A DNA stretch of 64,000 bases from Hyphococcus formosus (GTDB lineage Bacteria; Pseudomonadota; Alphaproteobacteria; Caulobacterales; Parvularculaceae): positions 2,356,001 through 2,420,000 of the forward strand of contig NZ_CP157210.1 in NCBI RefSeq assembly GCF_046736345.1, read 5' to 3'. A program made the position numbers and the translations under genes. The notes beneath the pieces were generated by a model. That model saw nothing but the letters and a program-made list of their open reading frames with translations, was not told where the DNA came from and did no database searches. This document shows positions 17,730 through 25,532 of this stretch, piece after piece; the stretch's first letter is position 1; each line of letters begins with the position of its first letter.

Positions 17730-18140
17730 CTATTCCGCCGGGAATGGCAGGCGCGCGATTTCTTCGCCCTTGGCGAGATCGTAAACCACGACCACAAAAC
17801 CATCCGGCCCGTCGACCCGTACCGCCAGACGATCACCATCAAGCGCAATCGCGCCATGGCCACCCACAGGCGCAGCCGGATAGGCCATCTGGCTTTCTTC
17901 CGCGGGCTCGGTCCACGGAATGAGGTTTTCTTCCTGCTCGGCCAGCTTTTCTTCTTCGGATTTGCCGAACATGACGATAATCGCCACCAAAAACGCCAAA
18001 AAGAAAAGCGGCATGGTCAGGATAATGATCCAGAGATTGCGCGCGCCAATCCGTTCGGCAATTGATGCGAAGCCTGATGTAGACTGGTCATCACCCGTAT
18101 TATCTGAGGTCGATGGCTCGTTTGCGCCCGTATTATTCAC
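17730..18140 (-). CDS. DUF6476-like membrane-anchored protein
   Basis: A 136-residue protein with a low-complexity Asp/Ser/Thr N-terminus, one transmembrane helix (LWIIILTMPLFFLAFLVAIIVMF) and a small beta domain. That domain contains GAIALDGDRLAVRVDGPDG and ends VVYDLAKGEEIARLPF, which looks like a single beta-propeller blade. The gene is divergent from rluD, an arrangement I know from Rhodobacter-type genomes for DUF6476. Function unknown. Confidence 0.7.
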   Translation of the reverse strand: MNNTGANEPSTSDNTGDDQSTSGFASIAERIGARNLWIIILTMPLFFLAFLVAIIVMFGKSEEEKLAEQEENLIPWTEPAEESQMAYPAAPVGGHGAIALDGDRLAVRVDGPDGFVVVVYDLAKGEEIARLPFPAE

Positions 18141-18209
18141 GCTAAATCAGTCCTTATTTCGCTTTGGCTCTGGCCGTCTCGGCCACACAAGGGTAAACCG
18201 CCCCTGCTT

Positions 18210-19277
18210 ATGACCGCAGAAAACGAAACCCTCAAGTCCGATATGCCCCTCACCGATGATGAGGACGGCACCTTTGTGTTCGACATCACCGAAGATGACG
18301 CTGGCACGCGCGTCGATAAATGGCTCAGCCAGAATATCAAAGAGCTGACACGCTCTCGCCTGAAGGCCCTGATCGACGAAGGTGCGTTAAGCCGCAATGG
18401 CGAAACGTTCAAAGACGCATCCTATAAGCTGCGGGCGGGCGAGCACTATCGGCTGGTTCTGCCGCCGGTCGCCGATCCGGAACCCGAGGCAGAGCCCATC
18501 GCGCTGGATGTGGTCTTTGAAGACGAGCACCTCATCGTGATTAACAAACCGGCGGGGCTTGTGGTCCATCCGGGCGCAGGCAATTGGACCGGCACGCTGG
18601 TCAATGCGTTGATCCATCATTGCGGCGATAGTCTTTCGGGTATTGGCGGGGTCGCGCGCCCCGGTATCGTTCACCGTATCGATAAAGACACCTCGGGTCT
18701 GTTGGTGGTTGCGAAATCCGACGCGGCGCATCAGAAATTGGCCAAGGCCTTTGAAAAGCACAATATCGAACGCCTTTACGAGGCAGTCGCCATTGGCGCA
18801 CCGCGTCCCGGCTTTGGCACGATCGACCTGCCGATGGCGCGCAATACCAATGACCGCAAAAAAATGGCGACCGTTCGTGACGAGGACCATCCAAATGCGC
18901 GCCGGGCGGTAACCCATTACAAAGTTGTCGAGGTCTTTGGCCGCAACCGGGCAAAGCTGAAAGGCGACGCCCTTGCCTCTCGGGTCGAATGCACGCTTGA
19001 AACCGGGCGGACCCATCAAATCCGCTTGCACCTTTCAACGATTGGTCACCCGCTGGTGGGCGATCAAACCTATGGCCGTGGGCCCGGCCTTTCAGGCCTC
19101 AAGCCCGGTGAAGAGGTTGCGGATCTCGCGATTGAAACGGTTAAAAATTTCCGCCGGCAAGCGCTTCATGCGCGGGTGCTGGGGTTTGACCACCCAATAA
19201 CGGGCGATAGCATGCGGTTTGAACAGGAACCGCCGCAGGACTTCAACAATCTTATTGACGTCCTACGCGGCCTTTAA
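18210..19277 (+). CDS. rluD: 23S rRNA pseudouridine synthase, RluD/RluA family
   Basis: A 355-residue enzyme with an N-terminal S4 RNA-binding domain (TRVDKWLSQNIKELTRSRLKALIDEG) and a catalytic domain with the HRIDKDTSGLLVVAKSD motif holding the catalytic Asp. A TGRTHQIRLHL segment follows. RluD makes pseudouridines 1911, 1915 and 1917 in helix 69 of 23S rRNA; assignment to RluD rather than RluC rests on length and the position next to the DUF6476-like gene and rpoH. The first 15 residues are acidic and poorly conserved. Confidence 0.9.
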   Translation: MTAENETLKSDMPLTDDEDGTFVFDITEDDAGTRVDKWLSQNIKELTRSRLKALIDEGALSRNGETFKDASYKLRAGEHYRLVLPPVADPEPEAEPIALDVVFEDEHLIVINKPAGLVVHPGAGNWTGTLVNALIHHCGDSLSGIGGVARPGIVHRIDKDTSGLLVVAKSDAAHQKLAKAFEKHNIERLYEAVAIGAPRPGFGTIDLPMARNTNDRKKMATVRDEDHPNARRAVTHYKVVEVFGRNRAKLKGDALASRVECTLETGRTHQIRLHLSTIGHPLVGDQTYGRGPGLSGLKPGEEVADLAIETVKNFRRQALHARVLGFDHPITGDSMRFEQEPPQDFNNLIDVLRGL

Positions 19278-19329
19278 CCGCTATGCTGTGTTCGGCTAGG
19301 GTATTCAACCAATTGCCAGTGAGAATCGC

Positions 19330-19794
19330 ATGAGCCAGTCCCCCTTCGCCAGTTCCGCCGACCGACGCGCAGCCATTCGGGCCAATGCGGAATCTATGGG
19401 CATTACGGATGAATATATCTCGCTCCTGGTTGATCGCTTTTATGAGCGTATTCGCAATGAACCGGAGATCGGCCCGATTTTTGATGCGGCAATGGGGGAT
19501 TCGTGGGATTCGCACCTGGCAACGATGAAAGATTTCTGGGCATCGGTTGCCTTTAATGCCGGGCGCTATCGTGGACGTCCTGTGCCCGCCCACGCGAAAC
19601 ACAAAACCATCCGCCCGCATCATTTTGATATCTGGCTTGGCCTTTTCAAACAGACACTGGAAGAGACCGCACCGACGCCGGCAGTCGTGCCGTATTTTTA
19701 TGAACGCGCCGTGCGGATCGGCCAGAGCTTGAAGCTCGCCCTGTTTGGCGCACCGGAGCTTAAGGGCGCACTGCGTGCGGATAACGACGATTGA
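19330..19794 (+). CDS. Group III truncated haemoglobin
   Basis: A 154-residue globin of the trHbIII class (2-on-2 fold). Signs are LVDRFYERIRNEPEIGPIFDAAM in the B/C region, WDSHLATMKDFWASV in the E region and the proximal histidine segment IRPHHFDIWLGLF in the F region. Members bind O2 or NO, and Campylobacter Ctb is the best-known example. A role in oxygen or NO handling is an inference. The start is preceded by GAGAATCGC. It sits between rluD and rpoH without obvious co-regulation. Confidence 0.9.
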   Translation: MSQSPFASSADRRAAIRANAESMGITDEYISLLVDRFYERIRNEPEIGPIFDAAMGDSWDSHLATMKDFWASVAFNAGRYRGRPVPAHAKHKTIRPHHFDIWLGLFKQTLEETAPTPAVVPYFYERAVRIGQSLKLALFGAPELKGALRADNDD

Positions 19795-20065
19795 GCGATC
19801 ACAAATTCGTGGTTGACGGTGAACGCAAGTTCATTGGATTTTCGCCCTAATTTCGTCGAATATTTATTCTAACTTTTGAGAATATCCACGGTTGGCGGGA
19901 AAATTTTGGATCACCTATGGGAATCGCGATTTGCGACCCTATATGCCCCATACAGCGCCCGGGAGAGGCGTTTTCTTTTGGGGACTTCAGAAAAAGCCCG
20001 TTTTGACCGAACTTTATGCGCCTATTTGCATTTAGCAAAGGCGTTCTGAAGAAAGAGACTGCGCT

Positions 20066-20986
20066 ATGAGTAAAGCACTGACCACGACGGCTACATCCCT
20101 CACACCAGAGGGGAGTCTTTCGCGTTATCTCGCGGAGATCCGCAAATTCCCCATGCTCGACAAGGATGAGGAATATATGTTGGCAAAGCGCTTTGCGGAG
20201 CATGAAGACCCCGAAGCGGCCCAACGCCTTATTACGAGCCATCTGCGGCTCGTGGCGAAAATCGCCATGGGCTATCGCGGCTATGGCCTGCCGATTGGCG
20301 AAGTCATTTCCGAAGGGAATGTCGGTCTGATGCAGGCGGTCAAGAAATTTGACGCCGATAAGGGTTTCCGCCTCGCCACCTATGCGATGTGGTGGATCCG
20401 CGCGTCCATTCAGGAATATGTCCTGCGGTCATGGAGCCTTGTAAAAATCGGCACCACCGCCGCGCAGAAAAAACTGTTCTTCAATTTGCGCAAAATCAAA
20501 GGCCAGATCGAAGCGGTTGATGATGGCGATCTGCACCCGGATCAAGTGGAGCATATTGCAACAAAGCTCGGCGTGACCGAAGACGAAGTGATTTCCATGA
20601 ACCGCCGGATGTCCGGTGGTGAAGCGTCTCTAAACGCACCGATGTCAAAAGACACCGATGGCGGCGGCGAGTGGCAAGACTGGCTGGTTGATGACAATGC
20701 GGTCAATCCGGAAGCCAAACTGGTCGGCGAAGATGAATATGAAATGCGCATGGGTCTTTTGGAGACGGCGCTTGCAACGCTCAATGAGCGCGAGCAACAT
20801 ATTCTTACCGAACGGCGCCTGAAAGATAATCCGGCAACCCTCGAAGAGCTGAGCCAGGTTTACAATGTCAGTCGCGAGCGCGTTCGCCAGATCGAAGTCC
20901 GCGCCTTTGAAAAATTGCAAAAAGCCATGACCCGCATGGATCGCGAGTCGCGGCAACAAGCTGCTGAAAACGCAGCGGCCTTATAA
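20066..20986 (+). CDS. rpoH: Heat-shock sigma factor RpoH (sigma-32)
   Basis: A 306-residue sigma-70 family factor. It shows region 2 (LITSHLRLVAKIAMGYRGYG and a TYAMWWIRASIQEYVLRSW core), the RpoH-specific box with QKKLFFNLRKIKGQIE, and region 4.2 (LEELSQVYNVSRERVRQIE). It directs RNA polymerase to chaperone and protease genes, here probably including groESL at 59.7 kb. The 271 bases upstream are AT-rich and gene-free, long enough for several promoters, but I could not pick a convincing one. A terminator follows. Confidence 0.96.
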   Translation: MSKALTTTATSLTPEGSLSRYLAEIRKFPMLDKDEEYMLAKRFAEHEDPEAAQRLITSHLRLVAKIAMGYRGYGLPIGEVISEGNVGLMQAVKKFDADKGFRLATYAMWWIRASIQEYVLRSWSLVKIGTTAAQKKLFFNLRKIKGQIEAVDDGDLHPDQVEHIATKLGVTEDEVISMNRRMSGGEASLNAPMSKDTDGGGEWQDWLVDDNAVNPEAKLVGEDEYEMRMGLLETALATLNEREQHILTERRLKDNPATLEELSQVYNVSRERVRQIEVRAFEKLQKAMTRMDRESRQQAAENAAAL

Positions 20987-21010
20987 AATAAGAGATCAAA
21001 CGAGATCAAA

Positions 21011-21039
21011 AAGCCGGCCCATCGCGGTCGGCTTTTTTT
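21011..21039 (+). terminator. Terminator after rpoH; part of a duplicated segment
   Basis: Stem AGCCGGCC with GGTCGGCT (one G-T pair) around CATCGC, then seven T. Most of this hairpin and the next 20 bases recur at 22815-22856. Confidence 0.85.
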
Positions 21040-21060
21040 CGTTAGTCCTGCGCGGCGAAC
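21018..21060. repeat. Direct repeat copy A (terminator plus relic of a gene end)
   Basis: About 43 bases (CCCATCGCGGTCGGC, T-run, GTTAGTCCTGCGCGGCGAAC) matching copy B at 22815-22856 with a two-base length difference in the T-run. Read on the minus strand it ends in codons for FAAQD and stop, the same five residues that end the RND adaptor protein encoded at copy B. Only 17 codons precede the stop here before an in-frame TAA, so it is not a whole gene. Confidence 0.85.
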
Positions 21061-21145
21061 GCCAGTTGAACGGACACGTCATTTACATTCAATGAGCGTT
21101 ATTGTCCGTTCGTATCGAAACTATTTCCGAAAGACCCGAGCAGTT

Positions 21146-22090
21146 TTATAACCACGGCGCAAGAATTTTGTCGGTCAGGCGTGCCAACCTTTCTCGTTTA
21201 GCGGTGTCGCCTACTTCTGCGTGGTGGGGGCGCTGTTCATCTTCGGCAATAATTACGCCAGTGACGCCTGCAAAAGCCGAGGATGCGACCTGCCGCACGA
21301 TCCGGTCCGCGCCAACTTCTGTTGGCGACGCCATGATCCGCATCAAGCCCTGCATCACCCGCTCAATCCCACGCAGATTCCGCAATAGATTCGAACGGAT
21401 ATAACCTGGATGCTGCAAGTTTACGGTGACCCCAAAACTTTTGAGATCATGCGCCAAGTCTACGGAAAACATCTCAAGTGCGAGCTTGGAGCCAGCGTAG
21501 CTGTCTTTCTGGCCGAGCGTTGGGTCCGTCTCCATCATGTCTAGGTCAAGCCGGTCGAGATAGGCCGTATCGGTTGTCAGATTAACGATCCGCGCGGGCG
21601 CTGAGGCGCGCAGCCGACCCAGCAGCAGCCGGGTCAGCAGAACCGGCGCAAGATAATTCACCGCCCAATTCGTCGCAAAACCATCTTGGCTGAGCCGATC
21701 CGTCATTGCGTTGACACCAGCACAATTGACCAACGCATCAATCTGTGGCTGCGTCGCTAAAATGCGGTCGCCAGACGCCTTTACGCTTTGTAGGGAGGAA
21801 AGGTCGCAACGCTCAAAGGTGGCCGTTCCGCGACCATCGCTTGCGGCCAAGTCTTTGACAATGGACTCGCCTTTAGCCGTATCGCGTCCGAGCAAAACAA
21901 GAGACGCGCCCATTTCATAGAGCATACTGACGGCAACACGTCCTATCCCGTCAGTTCCCCCGGTGAATACAATCGTCTTACCCGAAAGGTCGCGATCAGC
22001 TTTCGGCATCGCATGACGCGGATCGGGCTTCCGGCGCTGCGGCGTAAAGAGTTTCAGGAGCAGGCGTATCTTTTCATTCATCAGGGGCAT
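21146..22090 (-). CDS. SDR-family oxidoreductase (retinol dehydrogenase-like)
   Basis: A 314-residue short-chain dehydrogenase. It has the Rossmann glycine motif TGGTDGIG, NCAGVN and the catalytic YAGSK. Length and layout match the light-dependent protochlorophyllide reductase/retinol dehydrogenase-like group, which use NADPH. The substrate is unknown. The gene is divergent from a TetR regulator whose operator lies between them, so it is the likely target of that regulator. Two ATGs (22090 and 22081) are possible starts and neither has a strong ribosome site. Confidence 0.87.
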   Translation of the reverse strand: MPLMNEKIRLLLKLFTPQRRKPDPRHAMPKADRDLSGKTIVFTGGTDGIGRVAVSMLYEMGASLVLLGRDTAKGESIVKDLAASDGRGTATFERCDLSSLQSVKASGDRILATQPQIDALVNCAGVNAMTDRLSQDGFATNWAVNYLAPVLLTRLLLGRLRASAPARIVNLTTDTAYLDRLDLDMMETDPTLGQKDSYAGSKLALEMFSVDLAHDLKSFGVTVNLQHPGYIRSNLLRNLRGIERVMQGLMRIMASPTEVGADRIVRQVASSAFAGVTGVIIAEDEQRPHHAEVGDTAKRERLARLTDKILAPWL

Positions 22091-22127
22091 CTCTTAACTT
22101 TTGGACATTTTTTGTTCGTTTGTATAT

Positions 22128-22152
22128 TTGACATTAAGCGTCTAAATGTCAA
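22128..22152. promoter_or_regulatory. Candidate TetR operator
   Basis: A perfect 8-base inverted repeat, TTGACATT and AATGTCAA, with 9 bases between, centred 23 bases before the TetR start and 50 bases from the SDR start. It lies where a dimeric TetR repressor would block both divergent promoters. Confidence 0.65.
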
Positions 22153-22162
22153 TAAGGCAGCT

Positions 22163-22723
22163 ATGACAAAAACCGAAAAAGACATCCTCGAAGCGGCTGT
22201 GCAGGTATTCTCGCGCTATGGCGTAAAGCGGACCAGCATGGGTGACCTCGCCCAAGAAGCCGGCGTCAGTCGCCAGACGCTCTATAATACCTTCAAGAAC
22301 AAAGATGACGTGCTTAAGGGATTGATCCGCAACTATACCGACGAAGCCCTGCGTGACATCGAAGCGGGACTAAAGAGCGCTCAGGACATCGGCGAGCAAC
22401 TCGATATCCTCTTTGACAAAATGGTGGTTGCGGGATTCGATCTGGTTAAGGAAATGCCCAATGCGCAAGATCTTATCGACGGGTTCAATGCTGCGGGCAT
22501 GGAAGAGCTGGATGCGTCCGCGGAGAAATTTCGCCGCGTCATAGAGCGCATGTTCATGCCACATGAATCGGCTTTAGCGCGTACTGACCTCACCGCCCCC
22601 GATCTCTCAGATTTTGTTCAGAGATCAGCCAAGGCCGCAGGCAGAACAGCCCGCGATAAAGACCATCTTATGCGGCAGTTGAAAACCCTGAAGCAACTTT
22701 GCTTGTCGGCTCTGCGTTCATAA
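22163..22723 (+). CDS. TetR/AcrR-family transcriptional regulator
   Basis: A 186-residue regulator. The N-terminal helix-turn-helix (ILEAAVQVFSRYGVKRTSMGDLAQEAGVSRQTLYNTF in outline) is typical TetR; the C-terminal ligand-binding part is helical and not assignable. The ATG at 22163 with AAGG upstream is chosen over an in-frame ATG at 22013, which would run through the operator and into the SDR gene. It probably represses itself and the divergent SDR gene. A terminator follows at 22811. Confidence 0.9.
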   Translation: MTKTEKDILEAAVQVFSRYGVKRTSMGDLAQEAGVSRQTLYNTFKNKDDVLKGLIRNYTDEALRDIEAGLKSAQDIGEQLDILFDKMVVAGFDLVKEMPNAQDLIDGFNAAGMEELDASAEKFRRVIERMFMPHESALARTDLTAPDLSDFVQRSAKAAGRTARDKDHLMRQLKTLKQLCLSALRS

Positions 22724-22810
22724 AACGCGATATAGCCGTATCCTGACAATTCTGAATCATCACTGCAAAAATAAGGTTCGCAACTCTTATTCAATCCAGT
22801 GCGGGCGAAA

Positions 22811-22836
22811 ACCGACCCATCGCGGTCGGCTTTTTT
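22811..22836 (+). terminator. Convergent terminator between the TetR and RND adaptor genes
   Basis: Stem CCGACC/GGTCGG around CATCGC followed by CTTTTTT. It nearly duplicates the rpoH terminator. Confidence 0.8.
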
Positions 22837-22856
22837 GTTAGTCCTGCGCGGCGAAC
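22815..22856. repeat. Direct repeat copy B
   Basis: Matches copy A at 21018-21060. Here the right half is the true 3' end of the RND adaptor gene (VFAAQD and stop). The two copies enclose the SDR/TetR pair. Confidence 0.85.
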
Positions 22857-23986
22857 ACCCCTGACGAAGAAACGCCGGCGGCCGATACAGCCTTGTTTTT
22901 ATGACTTTTTACTTCCGGCAGCGGGAATTCGCTTCGAACCCGGTCGGCCCCTTCGGAGACCACGTAATCGCCAACGTTTAAGTCACCTTCGACCAGGACT
23001 TTTTCGTCCGTCCGCTGAAGGATAGCGATATTGACTTTTTGCGCCTTTCCGTCGAGGCCACGACGCCACACAAATGGCCCGGCGCGGTCCCATTGAATGG
23101 CGAGGCCGGGAACCGAGACGGCCTCTTGGCCTTGGCTCGTTGTCGAGACGGAAAAGATCGTGCCGGGGATCAATGACCCATCTTCATTTTCAAATGTCGC
23201 TTCAATTTTCAGCGTCCGCGATTGCGCATCAACCCGGCTATCAATCGCCGAAACCCGCCCCTCATGTTCGGAGGCGCCTGCCGCTGCGAGCCGCGCAGTA
23301 ACCCCCTGACCAACCTTTACGAGGTTTGACGCTTCTTGCGGGATCGCAAATTCGACAATGATCGAGGATGTATCATCAAGCGTTGTCACCGGATCACCGG
23401 CACGAACATAATCACCCGCCTCGATCGTCGTCAGGCCGATGACACCATCAAAGGGCGCTTTGATGGTCCGCTGCGACAATGCAAATTCCGCCGCACGCAG
23501 GTCCGCTTCAATCGCCTTGTAATTATTAAATGCCGTTTCTGCTTCTAGCGCTGACGCGGCTTCGGTTTCTTTCAGCGACGCATACCGTTCGGCATTGGCT
23601 TTCGCGATTGGATATTGCGCGCGGGCGCGTTCAATCGCGATGCGCTGTTGCGCATCATCCAGCTTGAGCAGGATATCGCCTTTCGAGACATGCTTGCCCG
23701 GCGCAATATTCACCTGGGTGACGATGCCCGTCGCTTCGGAGGTCAGCGCAACGCTTTTTACGGCGCGCCCCTCGCCGATAATGTCGAGGGTCTTGCCGAC
23801 CGTTGCCGCTTCCGCAGCCACCAGCGTTACCGCCGGCATGAAACCACCGCGTGAGCCGCCAGGCCCGCGTCCGCCAGTATCATTCGACGTCGCAGGGGCT
23901 TGCGATGACAAGACGAAACCGGTCACAGCTGCGCCAAAAATGACACCGATAGCGGCACCAGCAACTAGCGACCCTGACAATTTCAT
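22838..23986 (-). CDS. RND efflux periplasmic adaptor (membrane fusion protein)
   Basis: A 382-residue HlyD/MFP protein. It has an N-terminal membrane anchor (LVAGAAIGVIFGAAVTGFVLSS), the paired lipoyl halves (ALTSEATGIVTQVNIAPGKHVSKG and IKAPFDGVIGLTTIEAGDYVRAG), a helical hairpin between them and a beta-barrel domain. It would link an inner-membrane RND pump to an outer-membrane channel. The pump gene usually follows directly, but here the convergent TetR gene does. The ATG at 23986 has GGAGAAG 7 bases upstream; a GTG at 24001 lacks one. Confidence 0.9.
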   Translation of the reverse strand: MKLSGSLVAGAAIGVIFGAAVTGFVLSSQAPATSNDTGGRGPGGSRGGFMPAVTLVAAEAATVGKTLDIIGEGRAVKSVALTSEATGIVTQVNIAPGKHVSKGDILLKLDDAQQRIAIERARAQYPIAKANAERYASLKETEAASALEAETAFNNYKAIEADLRAAEFALSQRTIKAPFDGVIGLTTIEAGDYVRAGDPVTTLDDTSSIIVEFAIPQEASNLVKVGQGVTARLAAAGASEHEGRVSAIDSRVDAQSRTLKIEATFENEDGSLIPGTIFSVSTTSQGQEAVSVPGLAIQWDRAGPFVWRRGLDGKAQKVNIAILQRTDEKVLVEGDLNVGDYVVSEGADRVRSEFPLPEVKSHKNKAVSAAGVSSSGVFAAQD

Positions 23987-24217
23987 TACGTGCTTCTCCA
24001 CCCTTGATGGCTGAACCGCAAAAAGCGGGCTTTCACCCTTATACGTATGAAACCGGTAGTTCCGTCGTCATTCGGGCAAATTTTCTTTGTATTGCTGTCA
24101 AATCAATACTCCGCTGTCATTACTGAAATATTATGACCGTGGTCCAGTCTATCTGCGCCTTTTTCTGTCTTTTATGGCGTTTCAGCGTAGTATTTTGGCA
24201 CTCAGGAGGAGAAACCG

Positions 24218-25219
24218 ATGACTGAATACACCCCATCGCGCCGCGAATTACTTGCCGCTGGCTCAATATTGGCCGCCGCATCAATCTTGCCCGCGGGCGC
24301 AGAAGAGATCGCCGCCGCCAAGGATTTATCGGGCAAATCAGTCCTGATCACGGGTACCAGTTCGGGTTTTGGCCGCCTCACGGCGCTTCATCTTGCGCGC
24401 CTCGGGGCTACGGTCATTGCCTCAATGCGGAATTTCGACAATGGCAATCGGCCCGAGGCGGCTTCGCTCCTCAAAATTGCACGGGACGAAAAGCTCGACC
24501 TCTCGGCGGTCGAAATTGACGTTCTCGACGAGGCCTCAATTGCAAGTGGCGTCACCGCGGCGGAAGACATCGCCGGCGGGGCCATCGACGTCTTGGTCAA
24601 TAATGCGGGGATCGGATTGGCCGGCCCTGTGGAAATCAACGATATGGAAGCAACGCAGCTCATTTTCGAGACCAATTTGTTTGGCTATCTTCGCATGGCG
24701 CGCGCGGCCTTGCCGAAAATGCGTGCACGGAAATCTGGTCAGATATTTAACGTCTCTTCTCAACTGGGCCGGATCATCATTCCCAATCTCGGCATGTATT
24801 GCGCAACCAAGTTTGGCGTTGAGGCAATGTTTGAATCCCTCGCCTATGAACTTGCGCCCTTCGGTATCGATGTGACGATCATTCAGCCCGGCGGCTATCC
24901 GACCAAAATTTGGGAAAGCGGTCAGCGCAATGTCGATGCGCTTTTGACGCGTGTGAGCGACGAGCGGAAAAAAGCTTATGAAGGCCATATCAACATGGCC
25001 AGCGGCATGATGAGCGGCGGCGGTAGCACCGATCCGAATGATGTCCCCCGCGCGATTGCGGAAATCATGGGCATGCCCGCAGGGCAACGACCTTTGCGCA
25101 GGCCGGTCCACCCGAATACGCAGGCAACGGATGCGGCGAATGCCGCCATGGCGCAAATTCAAGCCAGCGTTCTCAGCAGCGGCCACTATAAGCGATGGCA
25201 TGATGCTGTAACGGATTAG
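24218..25219 (+). CDS. SDR-family oxidoreductase with a Tat signal
   Basis: A 333-residue short-chain dehydrogenase with TGTSSGFG, NNAG and the catalytic YCATK. The first 28 residues look like a Tat leader (SRRELLAAGSILAAASILPAGA), so the folded, cofactor-loaded enzyme may be exported. It is preceded by a strong GGAGGAG site. It is divergent from the RND adaptor gene across 231 bases. The substrate is unknown. The C-terminus lacks any obvious membrane helix. Confidence 0.86.
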   Translation: MTEYTPSRRELLAAGSILAAASILPAGAEEIAAAKDLSGKSVLITGTSSGFGRLTALHLARLGATVIASMRNFDNGNRPEAASLLKIARDEKLDLSAVEIDVLDEASIASGVTAAEDIAGGAIDVLVNNAGIGLAGPVEINDMEATQLIFETNLFGYLRMARAALPKMRARKSGQIFNVSSQLGRIIIPNLGMYCATKFGVEAMFESLAYELAPFGIDVTIIQPGGYPTKIWESGQRNVDALLTRVSDERKKAYEGHINMASGMMSGGGSTDPNDVPRAIAEIMGMPAGQRPLRRPVHPNTQATDAANAAMAQIQASVLSSGHYKRWHDAVTD

Positions 25220-25532
25220 GACCGCAAGTTTCCGATGACTCGATAGCGCGACCACTTTCCTATGCGGCGATTGCGCCAAGACGGCATTCAACATGACCGC
25301 AGGCGGTTGCGTGCATATTATCTGGGCACGCGCATGGTCTGCCTACGGAACGCTGGCGCACGCGCGACACATTCTGAAAAATGTTTGCTTCGACGCAACC
25401 AATACGAGCGGTAACGACAGTAATATCACTTCACCGTTTCTAAGGCACCAAACTTCCTAATTCTCTTTCCATTTCAGTATTGCTTGGGTAAAGGACGCGT
25501 TTACCGTCGCTTTTGCGATTAAGTGAGCAGAC
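25220..25532. other. Gene-free interval, 313 bases
   Basis: No RNA gene or terminator is evident. A 50-codon Arg-rich ORF on the plus strand (25262-25414) has no ribosome site and no family I recognise, so it is not called. The last part is AT-richer and probably holds the promoter of the MATE gene. Confidence 0.5.

Noticed and set aside
24536..25294. Minus-strand 252-residue ORF opposite the Tat-SDR gene.
   Set aside because: It is an antisense shadow of the SDR coding sequence with no signal, domain or ribosome site.
25262..25414. A 50-codon Arg-rich ORF in the gap before the MATE gene.
   Set aside because: No ribosome site, no recognised family and unusual composition. It is recorded only as a possible small ORF.
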